From the NCBI RefSeq assembly GCF_031143425.1, contig NC_090445.1:1191982691-1192046690 (forward strand): a stretch of 64,000 nucleotides of DNA, in the 5' to 3' direction. How positions within the stretch are numbered: the first letter of the stretch is position 1; the number at the start of each line of letters is the position of its first letter. Below are positions 10,765 through 21,044 of the stretch, in pieces. The stretch comes from Pleurodeles waltl. Lineage: Eukaryota; Chordata; Amphibia; Caudata; Salamandridae. The position numbers and the translations under genes were made by a program. The notes beneath the pieces were generated by a model. The model saw only the letters and a program-made list of their open reading frames with translations, was not told the origin of the DNA and searched no databases.

Positions 10765-11748
10765 CTACCTGTGTGTCATTGGAAGTATTGTCTGAATCAC
10801 TGCTGTTCTGTTGTCCTCATCTTCATCCTCTGTCTCCTCATCCTCACTGTCCACAGGGTCCACTGCTGCCACACGGCCATCTCCAGCCTCCTCCTGCAGA
10901 AAAGGCTCATGGTGTCTCAAGGCAAGGTTGTGCAACATACAGCATGCCACGATGATCTGGGAGACTTTCTTGGATGAGTAGCACAGGGATCCACCTGTTA
11001 GATGGAGGCACCGAAACCTGGCCTTCAGGAGTCCAAAGGTACGTTCTATAATCCTTCTTATATGCCCATGTTCCTCATTGTAACATTCTTCTGCCCTTGT
11101 CCTGGGATTCCTCACAGGGGTCAGTAGCCATGATAGGTTGGGGTAACCTGAGTCACCTGCAAATATGGAGGGACAACATTTAGCCACACACCATCCCATA
11201 TAGCCTACACCATACCCATACACCAACATCCACTGGGTTGGAGCCAGGGCTCACCTATTAGCCACACCCTGTGCCTCTGTAGTTGGGCCATCACATTAGG
11301 GATGCTGCTATTTCTCAGGATAAAGGCATCATGCACAGACCCAGGATATTTAGCATTGACACACCAGGCACACCATCTGGACATTCATGGAATGATAATT
11401 TTTTTGATTTCAGAATACCTGTTCATTTTGCCGGGGGGGATAAATGCAATATGAGTTCCATCAATTGCCCCAGTTATGTTTGGAATCTGTCCCATTGCAT
11501 AGAAGGCAGCCTTCACTGTGGCCAAATCATCCACTTGGGGGAAAACAATGTAGCTGCACATGTGTTTAATTAGGGCAGACAACACTCTTGAGAACATTGG
11601 CTGTGACATTCCTGCTGCCAAGCCCACTGTCACTTGGAAAGAACCAGTTTCAAGAAATGGAGCACAGATAGGACTTGCACAAGAGGGGGAACCCCAGTGT
11701 GGTGACGGATAGCATATATCAGGTCAGGCTCCAGTTGTGCACACAGCT
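10765..11748 (-). pseudogene. HARBI1-like: Harbinger C HARBI1 nuclease, C-terminal two thirds
   Basis: The DDE nuclease fragment shows GAIDGTH (first Asp), GDSGYP (second Asp) and RRIIERTFGLLKARFRC (Glu), and ends in an acidic tail (EDEETEDEDED). It is broken by a deletion and frameshift near 11350-11400. Gypsy-2 separates it from the rest of the gene at 27084. Unlike A and B it contains a 98-bp intron-like insert (11157-11254), GTGAGC...TTTGCAG, between the codons for W-L-I and G-D-S-G. A pseudogenised transposase of the HARBI1/DDE_Tnp_4 family. Confidence 0.85.
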
Positions 11749-11753
11749 CTGTG

Positions 11754-12654
11754 TGTCACGGTTTTCAATGGGCTTACCGTCGAAGTTGATGAGGGTTGGG
11801 GAACGACCCTGGTTCCGGCAGGTTCTGCTCTGGCCGAGGTAGGGGCGACCCCTTCCGGTAGCCACAGTGCTGTTTGACAATAGCAAGCCACTACAGTCCG
11901 TGCCCTCCAGAAGGAGTCCCAGAGGAAAAACCCCAATAGGGTAACAAACCTCCAACAGGAACTCCCTGAAACAGAAGGAGGACACCAAGGCGTTTAGAGC
12001 TGAAGATCCGAGGGTATAGGAAGACTGGAGACGAAGACAGGTCAGGAAATACTGGATTCACAAGAAGAAACCAGCCGGAGCGTGACTACCACCAAAGCAG
12101 TGTTGCAACGCAATGAACAAGCAGCTGAACTCCCCTTATATACCCCTAGACAGGAAGTAGGAAACAGGAAGTAGAAACACCACCATCTTGGATTGGGGAA
12201 AAGAGTATAATAGTGAATAAAGCACATGCGTCCAAACAAAGAGAAACAATGCATGCTGGGAAGAGAGGAAGTGGGCAGCATGCTGGGAAATGGAAAAGGC
12301 AGGCATAAAAACACCACCATGTGCAAGTATTCGGCTTTTGCCAGTAGATACTGGTAAGTGGTGAGCAGATGTTTATATTAAATAGTCTGAAATGTAAAGT
12401 GCACTAAATGCGCTATGCACGGCAGGTCTGAAACCCACTTGGGGTCTCAAGCCCTGCCGCGTCTGCCTTTGCAGCAGAACTGAAAGCAGGGGGCGCGGCG
12501 AGTGCCGCGACCCCTGGCCAGGCTTGCGGCTTCTCCCACGGCTTGTGTGTAGGCCGCAACTTCTCCCGCGGCCCGCAAACAGGCCGCGGTATTAAACAAA
12601 TGCCGCACCGCAGCGACCCGAGCCTGCGGCCGCCACGGGAGCCACAACGTGACA
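11754..12654 (-). repeat. gypsy-2 LTR (3' LTR on minus strand), uninterrupted
   Basis: This 901-bp LTR carries a TATATAAG box on the minus strand at 12135-12142 and GCGTTGCAA about 25-30 bases downstream (12103-12111). At 12405-12407 it has a single TAA where the other LTR carries Harbinger A flanked by TAA on both sides. It therefore serves as the empty-site control for that insertion. Confidence 0.93.
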
Positions 12655-12689
12655 TTAGGTCCCCCCCCCGAGGCCCCAGGTTTGTGAGG

Positions 12690-13935
12690 GAAGAGTCGAA
12701 AAAAGCGACGGACCAAAAGAGGGGCATGAACTGAAGGGGCATCCTCCCAGGAACACTCACTCATTGGGTAGCCTTTCCAATGAATAAGTTATTGGAGGCG
12801 CCCATGGGAAAACCGAGAGTCACAGATTTCCTGGACCTCGTACTCGGGCACATTATCAACCAACAGAGGGGAAGGACAGGAAAATTGTCTGTGAAAAGGA
12901 TCAGGAAGGTAAGGTTTAAGTTGAGAGACATGGAATACAGGGTGAATCTTCCACGTCCGGGGCAGGCGAAGACGCACAGACCCTGGGTTAATCTTTTTGA
13001 GAATCAGGAAGGGACCATAAAAACGGGGTTTGAATTTGTTCTGAGTGAGTCGGAGAGGTAGGAATCTAGAGGAGAGTCAAACTTTATTATGGACCTGATA
13101 TTGAGGAGCTGCACAACGTCTCCTATCTGCTATTCTTTTCATGCGGGACTTAGTGGCCACAAGGTTGGAATGGATAACACGTTGGACACCCCGTAGCTGT
13201 CGAACATAGGAGGATATGGCAGGAAGATTGGAATTATCTCTCAGGGGAGTTGGAAAGGCCTTGGGATGGAAACCGTAGGAGCCATAGAAAGGGGAGACCT
13301 TCGAGGCGCTGTGTATGGAGTTGTTATAGGAGAATTCTGCAAGCGGTAAATAGGTAGCCCAATTACTCTGCATAGCATTGCAGAAGCTACGTAAATATTG
13401 TTCGAGGCCTTGATTGAGTCGTTCCGTCTGTCCGTTAGTTTGAGGATGGAACCCTGATGATAAGGCCACTTTGATTCCCAAGGTCTTACAGAATTGATTC
13501 CAGAATCGGGAGATGTATTGAGGACCCCTATCCGATATAATGACCTGAGGTAATCCATGAAGTCGAAAGATTTCTTGTGTAAAGATTTGACCTAAATCTT
13601 TTGCCGTGGGCAACTTTCTTAAGGCCGTGAAGTGAGCCATCTTAGTGAAGGAGTCCACGGTTACCATTATTACGTGATTTCCCATTGAAGAGGGTAATGA
13701 GCACATGAAATCTGTGGAGATGGTGTGCCATGGACCTGGGGGAACTGGTAGTGGGCGAAGTAACCCTACTGGTTTAGTACGGGGTGTCTTGGCTTGAGCA
13801 CATATAGGACAGGATGATACCTATTCTTCCGTATCTGTCTTGAGAGTTGGCCACCAGAAGGAGCGATGCAAAAGCTCTTGAGTACCTTTCATTCCTCGAT
13901 GACCTGCGATGGGGGAATCATGGCACATACGTAAG
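12690..13935 (-). pseudogene. pol: gypsy-2 integrase and chromodomain
   Basis: On the minus strand the integrase zinc region (H..H..C-P-I-C) lies at about 13930-13800 with one in-frame stop. The catalytic core follows in an open frame (13706-13077) with TVDSFTKMAHF, IISDRGPQYIS and the Glu in NGQTERLNQGLEQYLR, so all three catalytic acids are present. A short barrel region (HPVFHVSQLKPY) leads to a chromodomain (EYEVQEICDSR, a stop at about 12786, then LIHWKGYP and SWED) that targets integration through histone contacts. The reading runs to within about 40 bases of the LTR. Confidence 0.87.
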
Positions 13936-13959
13936 GCTTCAGTCTGTACTCGTTTAGTG

Positions 13960-14725
13960 GGTAAGAACAGGGCCTTATCATGATATTAATACCTCTGCCC
14001 CTACATGAATTTGCGGCCGCAACTTATTCAATTCTGTGTCTTCTAGACGGGCATATTCGGACCTGACTTGGTCTAAAAAAGTCTGTACTAAACCAATGAT
14101 TTTGTTATTGTCAAATAGGTTCTGAACAGGAGAATCACTGCACTCAGGGTAACGTCGGGACAAGGCATCCGCCAGGATGTTCTGAGAACCAGGGATGTAT
14201 GTGATATAAAAGTCATATTGGCTAAAAAAGAAAGCCCATCAAGCCTGCTGACTATTCTGACACTAAAAGTTTCTTAGGCACTGTAGATTTCTGTGGTCTG
14301 TCCGGGCTTCAAAGGGTTCTTTCGAGCCCATCAGAAAGTGTCTCCATTCTGAGAATGCGGTCTTTAAGGCAAGTAATTCACGTTCTAGTACGGAATAGTT
14401 CCGTTCTGAGTCGGATAGGATATGGGAAAGGTAGAATACCGGGTGCTCTAAATCATCATCGTCTTGTCTTTGCAGTAAGGCAGCCCCAATGGCTCTTTCG
14501 GATGCGTCTGCGACCACAATGAATTGCTTGCTGGTGTCTGGGTGTCATAAAACAGGGGCTTGAATATTGGCTTTCTTTAAGTCTTGAAAGGCTAACTCTG
14601 CATCTTGTGTCCAACAAAAGCCCTTTCTTAGATGGTCTTTTTTGAGGGTTTGAGTAATATAGCTGGTTCTCTGTGCAAAGTCTGCTATAAATTGTCGATA
14701 AAAATTGGCTAATCCCAAAAAACAC
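13960..14725 (-). pseudogene. pol: gypsy-2 RNase H region
   Basis: The minus-strand translation continues the polymerase after the MITE: LGLANFYRQFIADFA, then RNase H with VVADASERAIGAAL, ERELLALKTAF and ARTDHRNL, which give the expected acidic residues. Stops occur near 14560 and 14262, and again around 13980. The connection region is split from the reverse transcriptase only by the 171-bp MITE. Confidence 0.82.
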
Positions 14726-14728
14726 TGA

Positions 14729-14899
14729 GGGCCTGATTCTAACTTTGGAGGACGGTGTTAAACCGTCCCAAAAGTGGCGGATATACCACCTACCGTATTA
14801 CGAGTCCATTATATCCTATGGAACTCGTAATACGGTAGGTGGTATATCCGCCACTTTTGGGACGGTTTAACACCGTCCTCCAAAGTTAGAATCAGGCCC
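14729..14899. mobile_element. 171-bp near-perfect palindromic MITE in gypsy-2 pol
   Basis: Two arms of about 81-82 bp match as inverted repeats with a single one-base gap, around the spacer TATATCCT. The ends read GGGCCTGATTCTAAC. TGA is duplicated at 14726-14728 and 14900-14902. A 3-bp duplication and GGGCC ends point to a Tourist/Harbinger-like MITE. It splits the gypsy-2 reverse transcriptase from RNase H. The element at 59133-59303 has the same length and related ends. Confidence 0.85.
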
Positions 14900-14902
14900 T
14901 GA

Positions 14903-16140
14903 GTCTCCTTGATGGAAGAAGGAGATGGCCAATTCAATATAGCTTGCACCTTGTCTGAATCCATGGCGACTCCGGTTTGGTTAATGCAATACCCCAAGTA
15001 TTTTACTTCCGTCTGATCAAACTCGCACTTTTCCGGTTTGCAGAATAGATGGTGTTGTCGGAGTTGCTCTAGAACTTGGCGAACATGCTTAGAGTGTTCC
15101 GCTGGGTGAACAGAAAAAATTAAAATATCGTCGAGATAAACCACTACTGTTTGTTGCAAAAGATCGGAAAAGATGGAATCCATGAACCTTTGAAATATGG
15201 AAGGAGCATTGGTGAGTCCGAATGGCATTACTCGATATTCGTAGTGACCAAAAGGTGTTCTAAAAGCGGTCTTCCACTCATCACCTTCTTTAATTCTTAA
15301 AAGATGGTAGGCTCCTCTGAGATCCAGCTTGGTGAATCTTTTTGCCCCTCTGACTGCTTCTAGGATGTCCTTAATGAGGGGTAATGGGTACCGATCCTTA
15401 ATAGTGATTCTGTTTAATCCTCTAAAATCAATACAGGGATGCAAATCTTTAGTCTTCTTAGGAACAAAGAAGAGAGGGGCCCCTGCAGGTGAAGAGGAGG
15501 GAACAATCAACCCGCTCTGTAGGTTCTCATCAAGGTATTCCTTAAGAATCTGCTTCTCAGGTTCTGTGAGAGAATACATTCGCCCGAAAGGAACCACTGT
15601 ATTTGGTTCTAAAGGAATGGCGCAATCGTATTCTCTATGGGGTGGCAGTTCAGGCTTTTCTGGCTTCTGGAATTCGTCGGCATATTCCTGATATTGCCTG
15701 GAAACTCCCTGTAGGACGTTAATAGAGCATCCCACCTTAGGGGGTGTGATTAGAAGACCTTTTGGGGACCAATAATCTCCTGCTAGGTAGCAGTGGTGCT
15801 GGCAAAAGTGAGAGGATAAAGAAATAGTTCTTGTTTCCCAGTTGATGTAAGGGTTGTGTTTTGTGAGCCATGGAATTCCCAGGATCATGACGTGGTGTGG
15901 TGATGAAATTAAATCAAACAAAAGGTTTTCTTGGTGTTTTCCAAACTGTAGGCAGAAAGTAGGGGTGGTATATTGTACGGGTCCTGAGGCCAAGAGTGAC
16001 CCATTCACTGTGTGTACTTGTTCTGGTACTTCCTTAGGTAGTTGTCCTATCTGTCGTTCTTTGGCCCATGCTTCATCTAAATAGATGCCACTGGCTCCGC
16101 AGTCTAATAAAGCCAGGGTTCTTTCTTCTCGGCCATCAGT
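14903..16140 (-). pseudogene. pol: gypsy-2 protease and reverse transcriptase
   Basis: The minus-strand frame opens with the protease motif LALLDCGASG, where the usual Ser or Thr after Asp is Cys. The reverse transcriptase follows: IDFRGLNRITIKDRYPLP, FTKLDLRGAYHLLRI, VMPFGLTNAPS and the catalytic VVYLDDILIFS. The frame is otherwise open until the palindromic MITE at 14899. Upstream it fuses directly to a short gag remnant with almost no capsid or nucleocapsid, so an internal deletion has joined the gag start to protease. Confidence 0.87.
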
Positions 16141-16251
16141 CAAGTGAAGGTATTTTCAGTACGTAGCTGTTGGAGTTCTTGAGCCTGTTGGTGTATTGTC
16201 ATGAGCAGGGTCTGACTGGTGGGTTCCGTATTTGCCACTGGATTATCCATG
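16140..16251 (-). pseudogene. gag: gypsy-2 gag remnant
   Basis: The likely start ATG (about 16249) follows the primer site by some 30 bases. About 36 Gln-rich helical residues (IHQQAQELQQLRTENTF) resemble the N-terminus of sushi-class gag proteins. The sequence then jumps straight to protease. Several hundred codons of gag are missing, so this copy could not make particles by itself. Confidence 0.65.
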
Positions 16252-16277
16252 GTTCTGGACTGCAACTGGATTTTTTG

Positions 16278-16286
16278 GCGTTGCAA
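16278..16286 (-). promoter_or_regulatory. gypsy-2 self-priming site
   Basis: On the minus strand TTGCAACGC lies two bases after the LTR end. Its exact complement GCGTTGCAA lies at 16646-16638 in the same LTR, about 25-30 bases after the TATA box, where transcription should start. Tf1/sushi-group elements are known to prime reverse transcription by folding the RNA 5' end back onto such a site instead of using a tRNA. No tRNA-like TGG start is present. Confidence 0.7.
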
Positions 16287-16288
16287 TC

Positions 16289-16942
16289 TGTCACGGTTTT
16301 CAATGGGCTTACCGTCAAAGTTGATGAGGGTTTGGGAATGACCCCGGTTCCGGCAGGTTCTGCTCTGGCCGAGGTAGGGGCGACCCCTTCCGGTAGCCAC
16401 GGTGCTGTTTGACAATAGCAAGCCTTTACAGTCCGTGCCCTCCAGAAGGAGTCCCAGAGAAAAAAACCCAATAGGGTAAAAAACCTCCAACAAGAACTCC
16501 CTGAAACAGAAGGAGGACTCCAAGGCGTTTAGAGCTGAAGATCCGAGGGTACAGGAAGACTGGAGACGAAGACAGGTCAGGAAATACTGGATTCACAAGA
16601 AGAAACCAGCCGGAGCGTGACTACCACCAAAGGAGTGTTGCAACGCAATGAACAAGCAGCTGAATTCCCCTTATATACCCCTAGACAGGAAGTAGGAAAC
16701 AGGAAGTAGAAACACCACCATCTTGGATTGGGGAAAAGAGTATAATAGTGAATAAAGCACATGCGTCCAAACAAAGAGAAACAATGCATGCTGGGAAGAG
16801 AGGAAGTGGGCAGCATGCTGGGAAAGGGAAAAGGCAGGCATAAAAACACCACCATGTGCAAGTATTCGGCTTTTGCCAGTAGATACTGGTAAGTGGTGAG
16901 CAGATGTTTCTATTAAATAGTATGAAATGTAAAGCGCACTAA
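16289..16942 (-). repeat. gypsy-2 5' LTR, part 1 (inner end)
   Basis: This is the LTR copy interrupted by Harbinger A. It matches 11754-12407 with scattered substitutions. The TATA box is at 16670-16677 on the minus strand, and the predicted RNA start is near 16646. Its last three bases, TAA (16940-16942), are one copy of the Harbinger A duplication. Confidence 0.9.
16670..16677 (-). promoter_or_regulatory. gypsy-2 TATA box
   Basis: TATATAAG on the minus strand is preserved in both LTRs (also 12135-12142). The position fits an RNA start at about 16646-16648, which would put GCGTTGCAA at the very 5' end of the transcript. Confidence 0.6.
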
Positions 16943-17110
16943 GGGGGTCATTCTGACCTCGGCGGTAAAAGGCGCTTACAGCCGGTCAGAAGGCCGCCAT
17001 AACACCGCCGCGGTAAACCGCCACGGTCATTCTGACCCGCAACTGGCAAACCGCCAAAAACCCGACACCAACAAAAGTCCGCCACACCAAAGGTCAGCGA
17101 AAAAATGGCG
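16943..17110. repeat. Harbinger A left terminal and subterminal region
   Basis: The terminal repeat is followed by repeated CCGCC/GGCGG words (GGCGGTAAAAGGCG, AACACCGCCGCGGTAAACCG, AACCGCCAAAA, GTCCGCCACACC). The same word crowds the right end. In Harbinger systems the Myb-like protein binds short subterminal repeats, so these are candidate binding sites. Confidence 0.6.
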
Positions 17111-17536
17111 ATGACCAAACCTCCACCGTCACGCCAACAGAAATACGCCCATGCCATTACGACCCACGAATCCACACAGCGGTCTTTCATCCGCAGTATT
17201 CTATTGGCGGTACACACCGCCGCGGTCGAAATACACACACCTTTAAAAAACATCCCCACATTGGTCAATTTGAAACACACACACCTGAGATACATATACA
17301 CACCACTCCCACACACCCAATACAGAATAAAACACACACCCACATCACCCACAAACCCCTACGACAACAATTGCGAATCAAGGACAGAGAGAGACAGCAG
17401 TGCTTAGAGTAGACCATCACACCAAGGCAAATCACAACATCACCCACACAATTACCACGCACAAAACACCATACACCACCACACACATTACACTCCACAA
17501 CACATACACCACCCCTCACCTCATCCACACCACCCC

Positions 17537-19042
17537 ATGGCACCCCAAAGACACCCCAGGTTCTCTGACGCAGAACTCCGGGTCATGGTGGAGGAAATAG
17601 TACGTGTAGAGCCCCAGCTATTCGGGGCACAGGTGCAGCACACCACAATAGCTAGGAAGATGGAGCTCTGGCAAAGGATAGTGGACAGGGTCAACGCGGT
17701 GGGACAGCATCCACGCAATCGGGATGACATCAGGAAGCAATGGAACGACCTACGGGGGAAGGTGCGTTCCATGGTATCAAGGCACAATATTGCGGTGCAG
17801 AAGACTGGCGGCGGACCCCCACCTACTCCCCCAGAATTTACAGCATGGGAGGAGGAAGTCTTGCACATCCTGCATCCTGAGGGCCTCGCAGGAGTATCTG
17901 GAGGAATGGACTCTGGTAAGTCAAATCTTAACTACTACTTCCCACCCCCACCCCACCTGCATGCCAAATCATACCCCCACCCTCACCCCCACCCCCATCA
18001 CACCAACTCCTTGCAAAAGGCTCACCATCACAACCCACCCATCCAAACACCAAGCCCTGCATGCAAGCACAAAGCATGGACACGCATCACCAAAGCATGC
18101 CCACTGCACACACACATCACCCCCACAAGCCACCCTCACAAAAGCCCCCACAAGGGAATGCCTGCACTTGGGTACACGGACACCCACTCATTACACGAAA
18201 TGCCACACACAGAAGCTATAACCATACGTTAATACCCCTGCAGGACCCGAACGCCACCACACCGCCACGGAGGGTCCAGAGATGTCCATCCCACCCCCAG
18301 ATGAGGCCCCCAGCAATGACAGCAGCTCTGTCTCCCTGGAGCCACACGACCAGCCCGGCCCATCGGGGACCTCTGGACAGTCGGTTCCCCACAGACAGCC
18401 ACAGGCTACACCAGACCCAACCCCCTCTGGGAACACCAGCACAGCTCCCACCCAGCGGGCCCATGCCTCTGTCTCCAGAACACGTCAATCAGCGGTGTGT
18501 CTGCCACTACAGGGCACCCAGGTTGACCCACCACCCCAACAACCACAGGGACCTGGGGGCAGTGGTAGTGGGCACACCGTCCAGGGGACAGAGGCCCAGG
18601 AACACAGGGGAACTGGGAGGGCTGCTGTGCGACAGGGGGGGGGGACAGGCCCAGGGAACCCACTCTCCAAGAGGCCCTCTCCACCATCATGGGAGCATAC
18701 CACCACTCCCAGGAGACGATGGCGACGGTACTGGCCAGGTTCCAGGAGATCCAGGCACAGCAGGAGGAACGGTACATGGGGTTCAGAGAGGAACTGAGGA
18801 ACATTGGTTCCGCAATGGGGACCATCGTCCTGGCCCTTAACCAGATAGTCACCACATTGCGGGACCATGTGGCACCACAAAGGGCCCCTGTCACTAGCCA
18901 GGACCAGGAACAGGCTACAACATCCGCCGGAGCTAGTGGACAGGAGGCCCCCACACAACGACAGTCCACCAGAACCCCACCTCCTGCTGAAGAAGAACCA
19001 CCCCGCAAGCGGAACCTGAGATCTCACAAGAAGACAGAGTAG
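17537..19042 (+). CDS. Harbinger A Myb1: Myb/SANT-like DNA-binding protein, two exons, frame-shifted
   Basis: Exon 1 (17537-17915) encodes a SANT-like trihelical domain: SDAELRVMVEEIVRVEPQLF, then IARKMELWQRIVDRVNAVG and RDDIRKQWNDLRGKVRSMV. The donor G/GTAAGT follows, and the acceptor CCCCTGCAG ends at 18243. Exon 2 (18244-19042) has a disordered Pro/Ser/Gln linker, a helical segment (QETMATVLARFQEIQAQQEE) and a basic tail (PPRKRNLRSHKKTE) like a nuclear signal. A run of ten G at about 18635 breaks the frame; B has GGGGGCGG there. AATAAA follows at 19254-19259. Likely role: partner that brings the nuclease to the element ends. Confidence 0.83.
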
Positions 19043-19545
19043 GATTGCAAGACCCCCGCCAGCATATGATACCCCCTGATGTCATCCCACTGTCCCACAG
19101 TCACCCTGTCCAACCTTGAATTGCCCCTGCTCCATCCTTCCACAGGCATATGGACAATGCACCTGTGCGACTGAGAACTGGACTCTGCCATGGACATTAC
19201 TCCACCCCCACCCATCCCCGCTTCCCAATCATTTACCTATATGTAGCACTTGAAATAAATCACTCATTGCACTTAAAATAACAGGAGTCTGCTTCTATTT
19301 TTCACAAATGTATTACACATAACGGTGCAATTATGTTCAGTAACATTGTGATGACAACATACCAATGTCAATAAGCTTTAGTCCATGGGCAAACAAAGCA
19401 GTAGTCACGCAGTCGGTCATACAGCTCTGAAAAGGGAAGGGAAAGTCACAATTAACTTTAAAGGAACTGGGGGGAAACACAGACAGTAGAGACGCAGGAG
19501 GCCTTAAGTAAATGTAAATTGGGGTGGCTGTTTCTTACCTGTGTG

Positions 19546-20581
19546 CTACTGAAAGAATTGTTGTATGACTGTATCCCTGTTGTCCGTGTCGTCCCCGTTG
19601 TCTTCCTCCTCTTCACTCTCCACAGGCTCCACAGCTGCAAAAACACCATCATCTGGACCATCCTCCTGCACAAAAGGCACCTGGCGTCGCAAAGCAAGAT
19701 TGTGAAGCATACAGCAGGCCACGATGATCTGGCACACCTTCTTTGGTGAGTACATTAGGGATCCACCAGTCATATGTAGGCACCTAAACCTGGCTTTCAG
19801 GAGGCCAAAGGTCCTTTCTATGATCCTCCTAGTTCGCCCATGGGCCTCATTGTACCGTTCCTCTGCCCTGGTCCTGGGATTCCTCACTGGGGTCAATAGC
19901 CAGGAGAGGTTGGGGTAACCAGAGTCACCCAATAACCACACACGGTGTCTCTGTAGCTGTTCCATCACATAAGGGATGCTGCTATTTCGCATGACATACG
20001 CGTCATGCACTGACCCAGGGAACTTGGCATTTACATGGGAGATGTACTGGTCAGCCAAACAGACCACCTGGACATTCATCGAATGATAACTTTTTCTGTT
20101 CCTGTACACCTGCTCACTGTCTTTGGGGGGAACCAAAGCCACATGGGTCCCATCAATGGCACCAATGATGTTGGGGATATGTCCAAGGGCATAGAAATCA
20201 CCCTTCACTGTAGCCAATTCGCCCACCTCAGGGAAAATAATGTAGCTCCGCATGTATTTCATCAGGGCAGACAACACTCTGGACAAAACCTTTGAAAACA
20301 TAGGCTGAGACATCCCAGATGATATGGCCACTGTTGTCTGAAAAGACCCACTTGCAAAAAAATGGAGTACTGACAGAACCTGCACCAGAGGGGTAATCCC
20401 CGTGGGTTGGCGGATGGGGGACATCAGGTCTGGCTCCAGCTGGGCACAAAGTTCATGTATAGTTGCTCTGTCAAGCCGGTATGTAAGTATGATATGTCGT
20501 TCTTCCATTGTCGACAGGTCCACCAGCGGTCGGTACACGGGAGGATTCATCCTTCTCCTCGCAAGTCCCAGCGGACGGTGC
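19546..20581 (-). CDS. HARBI1-like: Harbinger A HARBI1-type transposase, exon 2
   Basis: This is the catalytic exon of the DDE nuclease that cuts and joins transposon ends. Exon 2 starts after the acceptor TTCCTAG and is phase-compatible with exon 1 at 26430-26512, giving a 372-residue protein. Motifs: a helical N-terminal domain (RLDRATIHELCAQLEPDL), GAIDGTHV (first Asp, about 171), PGSVHDAY, GDSGYPNL (second Asp, 247) and RRIIERTFGLLKARFRC (Glu, 283). An acidic tail follows. There are no stops or frameshifts. Myb2 lies antisense in the intervening 5.8-kb intron. Translation without splicing is also open upstream but would add unrelated residues. Confidence 0.93.
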
Positions 20582-21044
20582 CTAGGAAGGACAACATGGA
20601 GCACAGAGTCAAGCAACCCACAGGTTAGTTCACACAGCTTGCACAGTACACGAATCGCTATGCATGGCACGGCTTGTATGAGTGGCTATGCAAGGCCTAA
20701 TCCTGTGTGACGCAGTTGAAATCATGCCATGTGGGCCCTTGAAATGGCGGCTGCCTGACCTGTGAAGTGTGACAGTGGGATGTGAGGTCACTGCGCTGGC
20801 GTGGCACACGGTGGTGGTAGGCGGTCGAGGACCGCGGCGCAAAGCAGCATTGGTTAACATTGAACCCTATGGCTCTCAGGAGCCAATGACGATGTGCGCC
20901 GGCGGGCGCGGTACGCACTGCCGCGGTACGCACCGCCGCGGGCGTGACCGCCATTTTCTATCTGATTAATCACTCGAGACCTGATCATCCACAGGAGAGG
21001 ACCTATACTGCAAGTGCTGCTGTGACCTCGGTCTGGGAGATACA

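Noticed and set aside
19546..20670. Domesticated host HARBI1 gene
   Set aside because: The gene sits between terminal repeats with a TAA duplication and has a close sister copy in B, so it is a transposon gene and not the single-copy host HARBI1.
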